Source of the DNA: CAYJAD01 sp964368075
Lineage (GTDB): Bacteria > Desulfobacterota > Desulfovibrionia > Desulfovibrionales > Desulfovibrionaceae
Reading direction: 5' to 3'
NCBI GenBank assembly: GCA_964368075.1
Contig: CAYJAD010000096.1
Location: 1 to 5,991 of the forward strand
DNA length: 5,991 nucleotides
Below, piece after piece: positions 5,630 to 5,991 of the stretch (positions within the stretch are counted from its first letter, which is position 1; every line of letters begins with the position of its first letter). The position numbers and the translations under genes were made by a program. Below the pieces are notes generated by a model. That model saw only the letters and a program-made list of their open reading frames with translations. It searched no databases and was not told the origin of the DNA.

Positions 5630-5991
5630 ATGCCTAAAGATACCATAATTATGGATACAGAAGAGCGCATGGAAAAAGCCGTGGGCGCCATGGATAAAGA
5701 CTTTGCCAAATTGCGCACAGGCCGTGCCAGCTCAAGCCTTGTAGATGATATTAAGGTAGATTATTACGGTACCCCAACCCCCATCAGTCAATTAGCTTCT
5801 GTGGCTGTACCAGACAGTCGCACCATCACTATTCAGCCTTGGGATAAAGGCGGTTTTGGCGCAGTAGAAAAAGCCATTTTAAAGTCTGACCTTGGCTTAA
5901 CCCCTATTAATGATGGTAAAATTATTCGTATTGGCATTCCGCCTCTCACCGAAGAACGCCGTAAAGATTTAGTAAAAATTTCTCGTAAATA
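5630..5991 (+). CDS. frr: Ribosome recycling factor, 5' part (cut by window end)
   Basis: An open frame of 120 complete codons running off the right edge, about two thirds of the usual ~185-aa ribosome recycling factor. This factor acts with EF-G to split the post-termination ribosome. Recognisable segments are EERMEKAVGAMDKDFAKLRT (11-30) followed by GRAS in the first long helix of the helical domain, YYGTPTPISQLA (45-56), ITIQPWD (66-72), SDLGLTPINDG (86-96) and RIGIPPLTEERRKDLVK (100-116). The ATG at 5630 is chosen because GGAGG (5616-5620) precedes it by nine bases and the N-terminus lines up with the family. The 51-bp AT-rich gap after pyrH shows no terminator hairpin, supporting a pyrH-frr operon. 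Confidence 0.97.
   Translation, partial: MPKDTIIMDTEERMEKAVGAMDKDFAKLRTGRASSSLVDDIKVDYYGTPTPISQLASVAVPDSRTITIQPWDKGGFGAVEKAILKSDLGLTPINDGKIIRIGIPPLTEERRKDLVKISRK

Overview
The window looks like a bacterial chromosome, probably a sulfate-reducing deltaproteobacterium close to Desulfovibrionaceae. That is inferred from the resemblance of the PyrH protein to Desulfovibrio-type UMP kinases as I remember them and from the pyrH-frr gene order; base composition, mid-40s % G+C by eye, is lower than in many Desulfovibrio. No database search was possible, so the placement is tentative.

Layout. (1) Positions 1-305 hold no gene. They contain two nearly identical ~90-bp repeats, each at the core of a larger imperfect palindrome. 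(2) Positions 306-4553 are six tightly packed minus-strand genes. Read 5' to 3' on that strand they are a small 77-aa protein, the portal, a 72-aa Bbp19-like protein, a scaffold-like protein, the major capsid protein and a Bbp16-like capsid cement protein. This is the head-building cassette of a short-tailed (podovirus-type) phage related to Bordetella phage BPP-1. (3) Positions 4554-4867 are a divergent intergenic region with several short perfect palindromes and the probable promoter of pyrH. (4) Positions 4868-5991 carry plus-strand housekeeping genes: complete pyrH (UMP kinase) and the 5' two thirds of frr (ribosome recycling factor), cut by the window edge.

The capsid genes would act together. 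The scaffold organises major capsid subunits around the portal vertex, and the cement protein stabilises the shell. All six reading frames are intact with plausible ribosome binding sites. The terminase expected upstream of the small protein and portal is absent, because pyrH lies there instead, and no tail gene follows within the window. The block is therefore either a prophage remnant, a rearranged prophage edge, or a retained capsid-only module.

The most unusual feature is the repeat pair at the left edge. Copy 2 folds in a single register into a ~126-nt imperfect hairpin. The outermost arms of the two copies differ in sequence, yet each is self-complementary. This suggests a structured RNA or DNA element, or an element that inserts into pre-existing palindromes.
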